Both the position numbers and the translations under genes were made by a program. This document shows, piece by piece, positions 1 through 7,238 of a stretch of 28,761 nucleotides of DNA; within the stretch, counting starts at the first letter, position 1; every line of letters starts with the position of its first letter. Source of the stretch: Candidatus Nanohalarchaeota archaeon (lineage in GTDB: Archaea; EX4484-52; B79-G9); assembly GCA_030594795.1 (NCBI GenBank), contig JAUVEK010000002.1, positions 1 to 28,761 of the forward strand. The letters are read 5' to 3'. The notes under the pieces are model-generated. The model was not told the origin of the DNA. It saw only the letters and a list, made by a program, of their open reading frames with translations, and did no database searches.

Positions 1-55
1 CGACAGCGACTGCGCATTCGGCTTCTAGCAGCAGCCACGTTTCATTGCGCCGCAT
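1..55 (-). CDS. Start of an unidentified protein, cut by the window edge
   Basis: Only the first 18 codons are inside the window, reading leftward as MRRNETWLLLEAECAVAV. A strong Shine-Dalgarno GGAGGT at 61-66 lies seven bases before the ATG at 53-55, which decides this start. An in-frame ATG further upstream (92-94) would add 13 residues but has no ribosome site. The stretch after the charged N-terminus is mildly hydrophobic and could begin a signal or membrane segment, but too little is visible to name a family. Confidence 0.5.
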   Translation of the reverse strand, partial: MRRNETWLLLEAECAVAV

Positions 56-228
56 CCATCTTACCTCCTTTCCCAGAAATACCGCAAGCGCCATAACCCG
101 CACCTTTTGAGTGACACAGCCTCCGAAGGAAAAAAGTGCACCTCCCGAGTGAAGCGAAGCAGAAGAAGAATTCGGAGTGGCTTGGTAAATCTAACACGGT
201 CACTTTTTAGTAGTTACAAAACGAAAGG

Positions 229-236
229 TTTATAAA
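229..236 (+). promoter_or_regulatory. TATA box of the 124-residue orphan gene
   Basis: TTTATAAA is centred about 27 bp before the ATG at 259, the spacing expected if transcription starts at or just before the start codon (leaderless or nearly so). It overlaps the left arm of the inverted repeat. Confidence 0.55.
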
Positions 237-258
237 GATTAGAATACATAATAAGGAT

Positions 259-633
259 ATGAATCAAAATGTTACAAATGTATACGGATTTTTTCATTGT
301 GATGCTTCAATAGAAAAAATTAAAACAGAACTACCTTACATTTGTAAACTTGTGGAAACACCATGTCAGTTTGAACTTTCTTCGACTAAAGATATGAATT
401 ACCTGGGTGATGAAACATTAACTACTCTTGCTCAGGAAGCCACAAAACAGGGCATAAATTACGTACTACAAACAACCTCTTCTGACAGAACTAAAACTAA
501 TATAACTCCTGCTGATGAAGCAGCATCCGTTTTGAATCAAGCCTATAACTCAAATCTTTATAACGAAAAAGATCCATTTAAGGGCAAAATTTTTCAGATA
601 GATTCAACTGGCAAGTATTCTTCTAGAGATTAA
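259..633 (+). CDS. Hypothetical protein, 124 aa
   Basis: I do not recognise this protein. It is soluble in appearance, has no membrane segment or signal peptide, and carries two cysteines near the N-terminus (in FHCDAS and ETPCQF). It starts at the first ATG after a well-placed TATA box; only a weak AAGGAT precedes it. The gene is AT-rich, isolated, and sits exactly inside a 15-bp inverted repeat whose right arm supplies its TAA stop. That packaging suggests a mobile or recently acquired single-gene cassette. No function is inferred. Confidence 0.55.
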   Translation: MNQNVTNVYGFFHCDASIEKIKTELPYICKLVETPCQFELSSTKDMNYLGDETLTTLAQEATKQGINYVLQTTSSDRTKTNITPADEAASVLNQAYNSNLYNEKDPFKGKIFQIDSTGKYSSRD

Positions 634-645
634 ACCTTTCGTTTT

Positions 646-729
646 CTTATTGAATTTATGAGGCAAAGCCGAAGACTATTTGAGCCAGCCTGAATTACGT
701 TTAACATATCGGGCTTTGAGAAGTCGCAG
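646..729. other. Short spacer without a gene
   Basis: Between the orphan gene and the decayed BRO-N fragment I see no open frame with coding character. CAAAGCC (664-670) and GGCTTTG (712-718) could pair over a 41-nt loop, but nothing else supports a structured RNA. Confidence 0.35.
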
Positions 730-891
730 TTAGGCGATTTGGATTGACTGGATTATCCTGAACATTGATTCGGTGTTTGCGCAGTCTGTTTCTCTTAGCT
801 TTCCATCTGGAGCTTCCAGTTTCAACTGTACCCAAATTGGGGACACTCCAAGTTGCTTGAATTCTCTGTCTTTTTCTTTATCCTTTGCTTC
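730..891 (-). pseudogene. Remnant of a BRO-N/DinD-like protein
   Basis: A 53-codon open stretch reads leftward from just after an in-frame TAG (892-894) to a TAA at 730-732, with no ATG. Its second half, VQLKLEAPDGKLRETDCANT then ESMFRIIQSI, matches from memory the conserved part of BRO-N domain proteins of the DNA-damage-inducible protein D kind, where a QLKL.A.DGK..TD..DTE..FRLIQSIPSPKAEPFK run is typical. The match breaks off directly after IQSI, and the N-terminal half of the domain is missing. It overlaps the 3' end of the ATPase gene by a few codons. I read it as a truncated, inactive remnant of a phage- or plasmid-associated gene; a profile search would settle this. Confidence 0.6.
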
Positions 892-2281
892 CTACAATAT
901 CCTCAAGGTCAAAGACCCTTATTGCAGGCTGCTTCAACTCGCCTTTATCCTCAATTTTTTTTGCTATCAACACGAATTCTTTTTCCGGACTGCCCCTGAA
1001 GGGGACACGCTCTGTCTTCTCTTTTAGGTTGTTGATAACCTGCTCTGCCCTTTTTTTGGTGAGTGTGCTCCATTTGACTTCCCCGGCAATGATTTTGTTG
1101 CCGGTTTCGTCAATGCCGAGAATGTCTATCTCATCTTTTTTGTCCCACCATCTGCCAAACAGGTAGTTTTTGAATTGTTTTTGCTCTTTTATCCATTCCA
1201 GTGCAATTTCCTCGTAAGCGCTTCCTATGAACGTATTCAGTTCCGGAACTATTTTTTCGCTTATTAGTTTTGCCTGCATGTTTTGTTCTATGTATTCATT
1301 GTTTTCAAAGACGAATCGAAACCAGAATTTGAAGTAGTTGTCTTTTAGCAGGTATATCCCTTTTCTTGTCTTTTCCGGGTGCTTTTCTGTCAGGGGGACT
1401 CTTCTTTCTATGAGATGCAGGCTCTTCAGCACACTGAGGTATTTTGTGATTTTTCCTTTTTCAAGGCCTGTATCGTTCATTATGTTTCCCAGTTTCGCGT
1501 TTCCTTTTGCAATGGATCTTATTATCGAGTAATACGTGCCTGGCTCATCCAGTTCCTGCTGGATTACGAATTGCGTGTCCTGGTAGAGGAACTTGTTTTT
1601 TTGCAGGATCTTTTCTTTGATATTCGCAAGAAGCGTCTGCCCATAGTCAAATTCGAGCAGGTATGCAGGTGTCCCTCCAAGGACTGCATAGTTTGCGACT
1701 TTTTCTTCCGCAGTCAGTTTTGGGCAGAACCTGCATGCTTCCCTGAATTTCAGGGGCTCTATCAATATCTGCTCTGTTCTTCTCCCGTAAATCGGTGATT
1801 TGTAGCCGAGCAATGATTCCATCATCCTTATTGAAGACCCGCACAGGACAATGAACGAATTCCTTTTAGAAAAGTACTTGTCCCAGTACTCCTGAAGTAT
1901 CGAAGGCAGCGCCTTATGCGATTCCACGAGAAAAGGGAACTCATCAAGCAGTATCGGCACCTCTTTCCCACAAAGGTACGTAAACAATGAATCATAATTC
2001 CTGAATGGATTTAGTCTCAGCACTTCATCATCAAAGTACTCTGCGATTTCCCCACTCATCTTTTTAATCTGTCCCTCCCTTGACTCCTGCCGCGCCACAA
2101 GATACAGCGCCCTATGCCTTTTTGAGAACTCATTCAGTATCTCTGTCTTCCCGACCCTCCTCTTGCCATAAAGTACAACCAGCTTCGGCCTCTTCTCAAG
2201 GTAAAGCTCCTCAAGTGTTCTCATCTCATCTACCCTATTTATAAATCTAAAGTTCAGTGTAGGATACATAGTTAGCGCCAT
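878..2281 (-). CDS. Archaeal AAA ATPase with C-terminal DUF234 nuclease-like domain
   Basis: This is a 467-residue protein of the archaeal ATPase family (Arch_ATPase followed by DUF234). Visible motifs are Walker A GKRRVGKT (39-46), Walker B ILLDEFP (about 109-115), a sensor-like FIVLCGSS (142-149), a winged-helix-like region (about 250-300), and a C-terminal segment with DEID (382-385) followed by GEVKW (399-403). The D/E-x-D ... ExK pattern fits a PD-(D/E)XK fold. Such proteins are common in archaeal genomes, often in accessory regions, and their role is not settled. The start follows a TATA box at 2316-2328; a second Met lies five codons in. Base composition is closer to the core genes than to the defence island. 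Confidence 0.85.
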   Translation of the reverse strand: MALTMYPTLNFRFINRVDEMRTLEELYLEKRPKLVVLYGKRRVGKTEILNEFSKRHRALYLVARQESREGQIKKMSGEIAEYFDDEVLRLNPFRNYDSLFTYLCGKEVPILLDEFPFLVESHKALPSILQEYWDKYFSKRNSFIVLCGSSIRMMESLLGYKSPIYGRRTEQILIEPLKFREACRFCPKLTAEEKVANYAVLGGTPAYLLEFDYGQTLLANIKEKILQKNKFLYQDTQFVIQQELDEPGTYYSIIRSIAKGNAKLGNIMNDTGLEKGKITKYLSVLKSLHLIERRVPLTEKHPEKTRKGIYLLKDNYFKFWFRFVFENNEYIEQNMQAKLISEKIVPELNTFIGSAYEEIALEWIKEQKQFKNYLFGRWWDKKDEIDILGIDETGNKIIAGEVKWSTLTKKRAEQVINNLKEKTERVPFRGSPEKEFVLIAKKIEDKGELKQPAIRVFDLEDIVGSKG

Positions 2282-2283
2282 AG

Positions 2284-2314
2284 GATACTTTACAGTATAC
2301 TACTTCAAAGTATC
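2284..2314. promoter_or_regulatory. Operator-like inverted repeat at the ATPase promoter
   Basis: GATACTTT (2284-2291) and AAAGTATC (2307-2314) form a perfect 8-bp inverted repeat, with a third related palindrome AGTATACT (2294-2301) inside. The block lies between the leftward TATA box and the ATG, over the expected transcription start, where a bound repressor would block initiation. Confidence 0.5.
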
Positions 2315-2315
2315 T

Positions 2316-2328
2316 TATTTATATATCT
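2316..2328 (-). promoter_or_regulatory. TATA box of the AAA ATPase gene
   Basis: Read on the minus strand this is ATATATAAATAAG, about 40 bp before the ATG at 2281. It is the only TATA-like element in the spacer that points leftward. Confidence 0.5.
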
Positions 2329-2401
2329 TTCGGCGGGTTTTTATGTTGCGGGGCTTTTTCGGGATTGTCGTGCTCAAGTATATTGTTTAATTCTTTTCCG
2401 A

Positions 2402-2431
2402 AGAAAAAGCCGCTATGTCCGCAGGACGGGG
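2402..2431 (+). repeat. Direct repeat, left copy, of the RM cassette
   Basis: This 30-bp stretch matches 8808-8837 at 26 of 30 positions in the same orientation (shared cores AGAAAAAGCC, CTATG and GCAGGACG). It lies just beyond the 3' end of the leftward Cys-rich gene, while the other copy lies just beyond hsdM, so the two bracket the type I RM cassette. A CT-rich run before it can fold with the GAAAAAG part into a small imperfect hairpin, as in the other copy. Confidence 0.6.
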
Positions 2432-2469
2432 TTTCCGTTAAAAGAAGATTGGGCAAGAATTGTATAATC

Positions 2470-2748
2470 TTATTCATTGCATTTCATTTCAGCCATTAGT
2501 TTTAACATTCGTTCTCTTCTCTCATCAACTGATGGAGTGTATTGAGGGCATGATTTACAGGTTGACGGCACACTATCGGTAACTTCTGTCGGGCAATCTT
2601 CAAACAGGTTTTTGCCTACACATTTAGGATATTTATTAGAATCAAGCTTTTTTGACCACTTCGCATCTTCTTTATTATGTTCGAGGTGATGTGCCCTGCG
2701 CATACGTGCTCTCTCAGAATTCTTTTTACAGTTTGGTGCTGTTGCCAT
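2470..2748 (-). CDS. Small Cys-rich protein divergent from the RM operon
   Basis: The protein has 92 residues from the preferred ATG at 2746-2748. That start sits about 27 bp from the shared TATA element; a longer reading from a TTG at 2823 would run through the promoter and is rejected. The N-terminal half is basic and helical. The second half has Cys43, Cys52, Cys64 and Cys67 (ending STCKSCP), a spacing that could bind one zinc ion. I do not recognise a named family. It is transcribed away from the RHH-hsdR operon off one bidirectional promoter, so the two units are probably co-regulated. A small nucleic-acid-binding or regulatory role is inference only. Confidence 0.6.
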   Translation of the reverse strand: MATAPNCKKNSERARMRRAHHLEHNKEDAKWSKKLDSNKYPKCVGKNLFEDCPTEVTDSVPSTCKSCPQYTPSVDERRERMLKLMAEMKCNE

Positions 2749-2770
2749 AATTAATACTAAAAAAGAAAGT

Positions 2771-2798
2771 CTTATATACATTTGCACGTACTTGTATA
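2771..2798. promoter_or_regulatory. Shared bidirectional TATA element with inverted repeat
   Basis: CTTATATACA (2771-2780) reads as a TATA box in both directions. It is about 30 bp from the rightward ATG (2805) and about 27 bp from the leftward ATG (2748), so both transcripts would be nearly leaderless. TATACA (2775-2780) and TGTATA (2793-2798) form an inverted repeat over the rightward start region, a plausible site for the RHH protein encoded next door. Confidence 0.55.
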
Positions 2799-2804
2799 CT
2801 GGAG

Positions 2805-2951
2805 ATGATGAAAACGGCATCAAAAAACATCACATTACGCGTTAATTCAGAATTATACGATAGATATAGAGCATTTTGTAAGAAGAAAGGTCTATTGGCT
2901 TCTAGGCAGTTTGAAATTATGATGGAAGGACAGATGGGAGCGGTGAACTAG
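2805..2951 (+). CDS. Small ribbon-helix-helix-type DNA-binding protein
   Basis: This 48-residue gene begins MMKTASKNITLRVNSELYDR; the second ATG (2808) is an alternative start. The pattern is typical of ribbon-helix-helix regulators: a short basic lead, an alternating beta strand (NITLRVN), a helix from SELYDRYRAF, a turn with KKKG, then a second helix (LLASRQFEIMMEGQM). Such proteins dimerise and bind short inverted repeats. It ends two bases before the hsdR ATG, so it is the first gene of the RM operon. It most likely represses the shared promoter, a common role for small regulators in RM and toxin loci. A solitary antitoxin is the alternative. Confidence 0.7.
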   Translation: MMKTASKNITLRVNSELYDRYRAFCKKKGLLASRQFEIMMEGQMGAVN

Positions 2952-2953
2952 AG

Positions 2954-5305
2954 ATGGGTTATAATGAAGCGGATACGCGAGCAAAACTTATTGATCCGAC
3001 CATACATTCTATTGGCTGGACTGAAAATTTGATTCGAAGAGAAGTAACAGCAGGGACAATTGAAATAATTAATGGTCGTCCAAAAAGAAAAAATGGTCGT
3101 ACAGATTATTTACTTTGCCTGTCTGTTAAAAATGGAATCCCTTTAGCTGTTGCAGTTCTTGAAGCTAAAAAGGAAGATGAGCATTGTACCGTTGGTCTTG
3201 AACAAGCTAAAGAATATGCTCAAAAAATGAATGTTCCTTTTGTCTTTGCGACAAATGGACATATGTTTGTGGAATATGACTATTTCAATGAAAAAGTAAG
3301 TAAAGAGTTACCCCTTGATAAATTTCCAAAACCGGAGTTCATTAAAAAGGCATATGAAAAAGGAAAAGGTCTTAATTTTGAAGGAGAAAAAACAAAAGCA
3401 TTGTTTGTTTCTTATCGTGGTGGTCAATCAGAAAGAAGATATTATCAAGATGCAGCTATAAGGGCGGCTCTTGAAAAAATTGCATCAAATAAAAAAGATT
3501 GGAATAGAGTATTATTATCTTTAGCAACGGGTTCTGGAAAAACAAGGATTGCTGTTCAGATGTTGCATAAATTAGAACAGTCAGGACAACTGAAAAGAGC
3601 ATTGTTTGTTTGTGACAGAAACGAGCTTCGAAGACAGGGATATGGTAGCTTATTTTCTGCTTTTGGAGATGACGCAGTAGAATTTTCAAAAAGTAAGAAG
3701 TGGCAAAATGCACGTTTGGTTGTAGCGACATATCAATCGTTGGGTCTTGATGAAGATGGTGATGAAGGATATTTTTTGAAGACATTCAAGAAGAACTATT
3801 TTAGCCACATAATTATTGATGAATGCCATAGAAGCGCCTGGAATAAATGGAGTATCGTATTGACTAATAATTCTGATGCAGTTCAAATTGGGCTTACTGC
3901 AACTCCACGTAAGATAAGTGGTGAAAAATCTAATGAAAAGAACAAGGATGAAGAAATAAGCAAAAACAATATCAAATACTTTGGCGAACCTGTTTATGAA
4001 TACCCATATATTAGAGGTTGGGAAGATGGCTATTTGGCTGCTTGTGAGATTGTTAAAAGGAAAGCAGACATTGATGATGAATGGCTCACAAAGGATGAAC
4101 TTGTTGAAAGAGGAGTATATGATGCTAAAACAGGAAAACCCATGCTACTTAGCGATGTCAAAGAAGTCTACACAAAGAATGACTTTGACAAGAAGCTTAT
4201 AATGCCTGACAGAAGAATGGCAATGTGTAAGGATTTACTAAAGCAATTCGAGAAGACTGGCGGTGTAAAACAGAAAACAATTATATTTTGCGTAAATGAC
4301 AAACACGCAGAAGATGTAGCAATAGAACTCAATAATTTATACAAGGAAAGGGGGCTTTCTAAATGCGAGAAATTTGCATTTAAGTTCACAGCCAAGACAT
4401 TTTCTATTGGATCTTCGGATGAAACTCAAGAAGCTCTTCTTGCTAATATGAGGGCTTTGAAGAACTCACATTTTATTGCAACTACTGTTGATTTATTATC
4501 GACTGGAGTTGATATCCCACGCATTCAAAATATTGTGTTCTTTGCGTATGTCAAATCTCCAATTACTTTTTACCAGATGGTTGGCAGGGGAACAAGGATA
4601 CATGAAGCATCTGATAAGTATATGTTCAGGGTTTATGATTATACTGATGCAACCCGCTTATTTGGCAAAGAGTTTATTACAAAGCCAAGAAGCACGCCAT
4701 CCAAACCAAGCGATAAAGAAAGCACGCAAAAGATTGCTAAAGTGTATGGCTTTAAAGTAGCGATTCAAAATGAAGGGACATTTATTTTAATGAGGGATAA
4801 AATGACAGGTAAAGAAAAACCAGTTACATTAGAAGAATATAAGGAGAAACTGGCTGAAACGCTTATTTCTGAAGCAGAAAATATCGAGTTATTAAGAGAA
4901 ATGTGGATTTCAAGAGATGACAGAAAACATCTTATTGAAGCTTTGCCCGGAGGAGAGCAGGGCGCAAAATTGTTAAGAAAGCTCCTTAACCTTGAAGATT
5001 GCGATTTGTTCGATATATTTGCAGAAGTTGGTTTTGGCGTGGCTCCAAAAACAAGGACAGACAGAGTTCTTGCATTTGACTACAAGAACAAAAAATGGCT
5101 TAAATCCTTACCGGATGATGCTGAATCAGTCGTAAAATCCCTTGCAAAACAGTTTGAGGTCAATGGTATTGAGGAACTTGAAAGCTCAAATGTCTTTGAT
5201 ATTGGTGAAGTAAGGAGAGCAGGCGGAATAAAATCCTTATCAAGAATCGGGACTGACGTTGCAGGAATAGTAACAGAAATAAAAATGAGGCTGCTTGAGG
5301 CTTAA
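2954..5305 (+). CDS. hsdR: Type I restriction enzyme, R subunit (EcoEI-like)
   Basis: The motor and nuclease subunit of a type I restriction system: it translocates DNA with ATP and cuts unmodified DNA away from the recognition site. The 783-residue protein has an N-terminal PD-(D/E)XK nuclease site (Asp51, Glu70-x-Lys72 in VLEAKKE) and superfamily 2 helicase motifs: ATGSGKT (191-197), DECH (289-292), GLTATP (313-318), STGVDIPRI and QMVGRGTR. An EcoEI-type C-terminal region follows. All catalytic residues are present, so it looks intact. It follows the RHH gene by two bases and leads into two small genes before hsdS and hsdM. Confidence 0.95.
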   Translation: MGYNEADTRAKLIDPTIHSIGWTENLIRREVTAGTIEIINGRPKRKNGRTDYLLCLSVKNGIPLAVAVLEAKKEDEHCTVGLEQAKEYAQKMNVPFVFATNGHMFVEYDYFNEKVSKELPLDKFPKPEFIKKAYEKGKGLNFEGEKTKALFVSYRGGQSERRYYQDAAIRAALEKIASNKKDWNRVLLSLATGSGKTRIAVQMLHKLEQSGQLKRALFVCDRNELRRQGYGSLFSAFGDDAVEFSKSKKWQNARLVVATYQSLGLDEDGDEGYFLKTFKKNYFSHIIIDECHRSAWNKWSIVLTNNSDAVQIGLTATPRKISGEKSNEKNKDEEISKNNIKYFGEPVYEYPYIRGWEDGYLAACEIVKRKADIDDEWLTKDELVERGVYDAKTGKPMLLSDVKEVYTKNDFDKKLIMPDRRMAMCKDLLKQFEKTGGVKQKTIIFCVNDKHAEDVAIELNNLYKERGLSKCEKFAFKFTAKTFSIGSSDETQEALLANMRALKNSHFIATTVDLLSTGVDIPRIQNIVFFAYVKSPITFYQMVGRGTRIHEASDKYMFRVYDYTDATRLFGKEFITKPRSTPSKPSDKESTQKIAKVYGFKVAIQNEGTFILMRDKMTGKEKPVTLEEYKEKLAETLISEAENIELLREMWISRDDRKHLIEALPGGEQGAKLLRKLLNLEDCDLFDIFAEVGFGVAPKTRTDRVLAFDYKNKKWLKSLPDDAESVVKSLAKQFEVNGIEELESSNVFDIGEVRRAGGIKSLSRIGTDVAGIVTEIKMRLLEA

Positions 5306-5306
5306 A

Positions 5307-5311
5307 GGTGA
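5307..5311 (+). promoter_or_regulatory. Ribosome binding site of the 50-residue gene
   Basis: GGTGA lies four bases before the ATG at 5316, right after the hsdR stop codon. It is the main reason to accept the very short gene that follows. Confidence 0.6.
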
Positions 5312-5315
5312 TATT

Positions 5316-5468
5316 ATGACTCGCTTTTTCGAATATGGTCGACATTGGTATACTACAAGAGTAGAGGCAGAAGCTGCAAGAAGATATAATGAAAGAATAT
5401 ACTATGACAGCGATATGGGGGCCTATTATATTCGAAGACCCCAAAAAAGGTCATTCTGGAGATGGTAG
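5316..5468 (+). CDS. Small basic, aromatic protein in the RM operon
   Basis: A 50-residue protein beginning MTRFFEYGRHWYTTRVEAEA and ending in RSFWRW. It is rich in Arg, Tyr and Trp, with no membrane segment. It sits between hsdR and the next gene with its own GGTGA site and overlaps the next start by seven bases, so it is translated within the operon. The balanced, non-repetitive residue pattern argues for a real gene. I do not recognise a family. Possible roles such as an RM accessory or an anti-host factor are speculation. Confidence 0.55.
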   Translation: MTRFFEYGRHWYTTRVEAEAARRYNERIYYDSDMGAYYIRRPQKRSFWRW

Positions 5469-5983
5469 GCTTGGTAGCTAGCAAACCATACAATATTTGG
5501 AAGCAAATAAGTCATATACAAAAGTTAATCAGCATATACCAAAATGATTTTAATAAACAAAATAAAAAATTAGAAGAAAAACTAGGTCATCTTCAGCTAC
5601 ATATTCAAAGGAAAAAAGAATCAAAGATAGATATAAAAGAACTAAATGACTTTTGTATTTCTGAATGGAAAAAAGTTATAAATAAAGCGATAGAGGATAT
5701 GACATATAACATAAATAACAGAGACACCAAAGGGTCTGAATTTTCAGAAATTAAACCGCAACTGCAAAAAATTTCAGATGATATTAGTGTGGAAGAGTTC
5801 ACAATAGATAATTACGAAAAAATATATGAGAACGATTTAAAGGGTTTTAGTGAGCAAATTAAAGAGAAAATAGATATAGAAAAATATAATGATTCGCGTT
5901 ATTGGGATGGTATAAAAATTGGTTTTATTAGCGGAGTTATTATTTCATTAATTATATGGGCTTTACAGATGTGGTTTGAATGA
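5462..5983 (+). CDS. Coiled-coil protein with C-terminal membrane anchor
   Basis: The protein has 173 residues. Positions about 15-60 and 100-140 are Lys/Glu-rich and helical, consistent with coiled coil. Residues from about 150 to 170 (IKIGFISGVIISLIIWALQM) form one clear transmembrane helix at the very C-terminus. The start overlaps the preceding 50-residue gene, and its TGA overlaps the hsdS ATG by four bases, so it is tightly bound into the RM operon. Base composition is the lowest in GC of the region. No family is recognised. A tail-anchored membrane protein inside a type I RM operon is unusual; it may tether or regulate the enzyme, which is inference. Confidence 0.7.
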   Translation: MVGLVASKPYNIWKQISHIQKLISIYQNDFNKQNKKLEEKLGHLQLHIQRKKESKIDIKELNDFCISEWKKVINKAIEDMTYNINNRDTKGSEFSEIKPQLQKISDDISVEEFTIDNYEKIYENDLKGFSEQIKEKIDIEKYNDSRYWDGIKIGFISGVIISLIIWALQMWFE

Positions 5984-7236
5984 AACAAAAATTAATGACT
6001 AAACAAAAAGGCAAACTGCCTGATGGATGGAAATGGAAAAATTTATCCGAAGTATCTAGGATTTTTTCAGGAAGTTCAGCGCCTCAAGATAGAGAATCTT
6101 TTGATAATGGAAATAATCCTTTTGTAAGGGTTTCTGATCTAAGTAAATATAAACGAACTTCAAATCTAATACAAGTTAATAATTTTGTAACAGATGATTG
6201 TGTTTTAAAAGAAAAATTAACCCGAGCAAAAAAGGGTACCTTGTTATTTCCAAAAAGTGGAGCAGCAATTTTAACAAATAATCGTGCATTGTTAGGTTTT
6301 GAGGCCTATATTGTTTCTCACCTTGCAGCGGTGGAACCATTTGAAGATGTGGTTATTTCAAAATGGATTTATTATTATTTTCTTACTTTGGATATGTTAA
6401 ACTATTGTGAAAATCCAGCATACCCTTCTTTAAAATTATCAGTTATAAAAAAAATTATAATTCCTCTCCCACCACTTTCCGAACAACAAAAAATTGTTGA
6501 AAAATTGGACAAGCAAATGGCTGAAATTGAGATGATGAAGAAAGAGGATATACAATCTAATTCAAAATGTCAAAAATTATTAGCTTCTTTTATTAATAAT
6601 GAAATTAGCAAATTAGACTGCGATGAAATTTCATTTAGTGAAATCGTTGATGAATTTAGATATGGTTCATCATCAAAAGCAAATACTCTTGAATTAGGAT
6701 ATCCTATTTTAAGAATACCGAATATAATTGGTGACGAAATCAATTTAACGGACTTAAAACATACAGATTTAGATGACAGAGAATATGAGAAACTATCTCT
6801 TAAAAAAGGGGATTTGCTATTTGTTAGAACAAACGGAAACCCTTATTTTATCGGAAGATGTGCTGTTTTCAACATGGATGAGAATAAGTATGTTTTTGCA
6901 TCATATCTAATTCGCGCAAGAATAAGGAAAGAATTAGCTGTTCCCGATTATGTCAATATATTATTTAAGGAAGGAAAAGGTCGATTACAGCTTTTTTCAA
7001 AGGCTACAACGTCTGCTGGTAACTACAACATTAACACAGAATCGTTGAAATCTATTAAGTTGAAAATTCCAGATAAAAAGACTCAAATAAAAATTATTGA
7101 AAAATACAACTCAATGAAATTACATATCACGAATGTAGTTGTTAATCAAAATAAAAAAAGCAATGCAATCTCCCAACTCCCCCAATCAATCCTAAACGAA
7201 GTGTTTGGAAAATATGAAATCCCAGAAGAGGTATGA
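5980..7236 (+). CDS. hsdS: Type I restriction-modification specificity subunit
   Basis: HsdS chooses the DNA sequence for the whole type I complex. The 418-residue protein shows the family layout: target recognition domain 1 (about 10-150, opening GKLPDGWKWKNLSEVSRIFS), a conserved helical region (PLPPLSEQQKIVEKLDKQM, about 160-180), a second recognition domain (about 200-370), and a final helical segment. Both half-domains are present, so it should recognise a bipartite site. It overlaps the upstream gene by four bases and the downstream hsdM region likewise. A later Met (5995) is a possible alternative start. Confidence 0.92.
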   Translation: MKQKLMTKQKGKLPDGWKWKNLSEVSRIFSGSSAPQDRESFDNGNNPFVRVSDLSKYKRTSNLIQVNNFVTDDCVLKEKLTRAKKGTLLFPKSGAAILTNNRALLGFEAYIVSHLAAVEPFEDVVISKWIYYYFLTLDMLNYCENPAYPSLKLSVIKKIIIPLPPLSEQQKIVEKLDKQMAEIEMMKKEDIQSNSKCQKLLASFINNEISKLDCDEISFSEIVDEFRYGSSSKANTLELGYPILRIPNIIGDEINLTDLKHTDLDDREYEKLSLKKGDLLFVRTNGNPYFIGRCAVFNMDENKYVFASYLIRARIRKELAVPDYVNILFKEGKGRLQLFSKATTSAGNYNINTESLKSIKLKIPDKKTQIKIIEKYNSMKLHITNVVVNQNKKSNAISQLPQSILNEVFGKYEIPEEV

Positions 7237-7238
7237 TT

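Larger units (their letters stand above)
218..645. repeat. Perfect 15-bp inverted repeat framing a one-gene unit
   Basis: AAAACGAAAGGTTTA at 218-232 is repeated exactly as its reverse complement at 631-645. The arms enclose a 428-bp unit containing a TATA box and one 124-codon gene. The left arm runs into the TATA box and the right arm contains the stop codon. No target-site duplication is visible next to the arms. The left arm lies upstream of the predicted transcription start, so the pair more likely acts as DNA (transposon-like ends or protein sites) than as an RNA hairpin. Confidence 0.75.

Noticed and set aside
121..177. CTCCGAA/TTCGGAG inverted repeat
   Set aside because: Seven bases over a long loop; no gene or promoter depends on it, and chance is a fair explanation.
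664..718. CAAAGCC/GGCTTTG hairpin as a tRNA or structured RNA
   Set aside because: The loop is 41 nt and contains no tRNA arms or box C/D signals.
773..1027. Plus-strand open frame opposite the ATPase 3' end
   Set aside because: It lies antisense to the ATPase and the BRO-N remnant, both of which have recognisable protein motifs.
2749..2823. TTG-started extension of the Cys-rich protein
   Set aside because: It would translate the shared promoter and the start of the RHH gene; the ATG at 2748 fits the TATA spacing.
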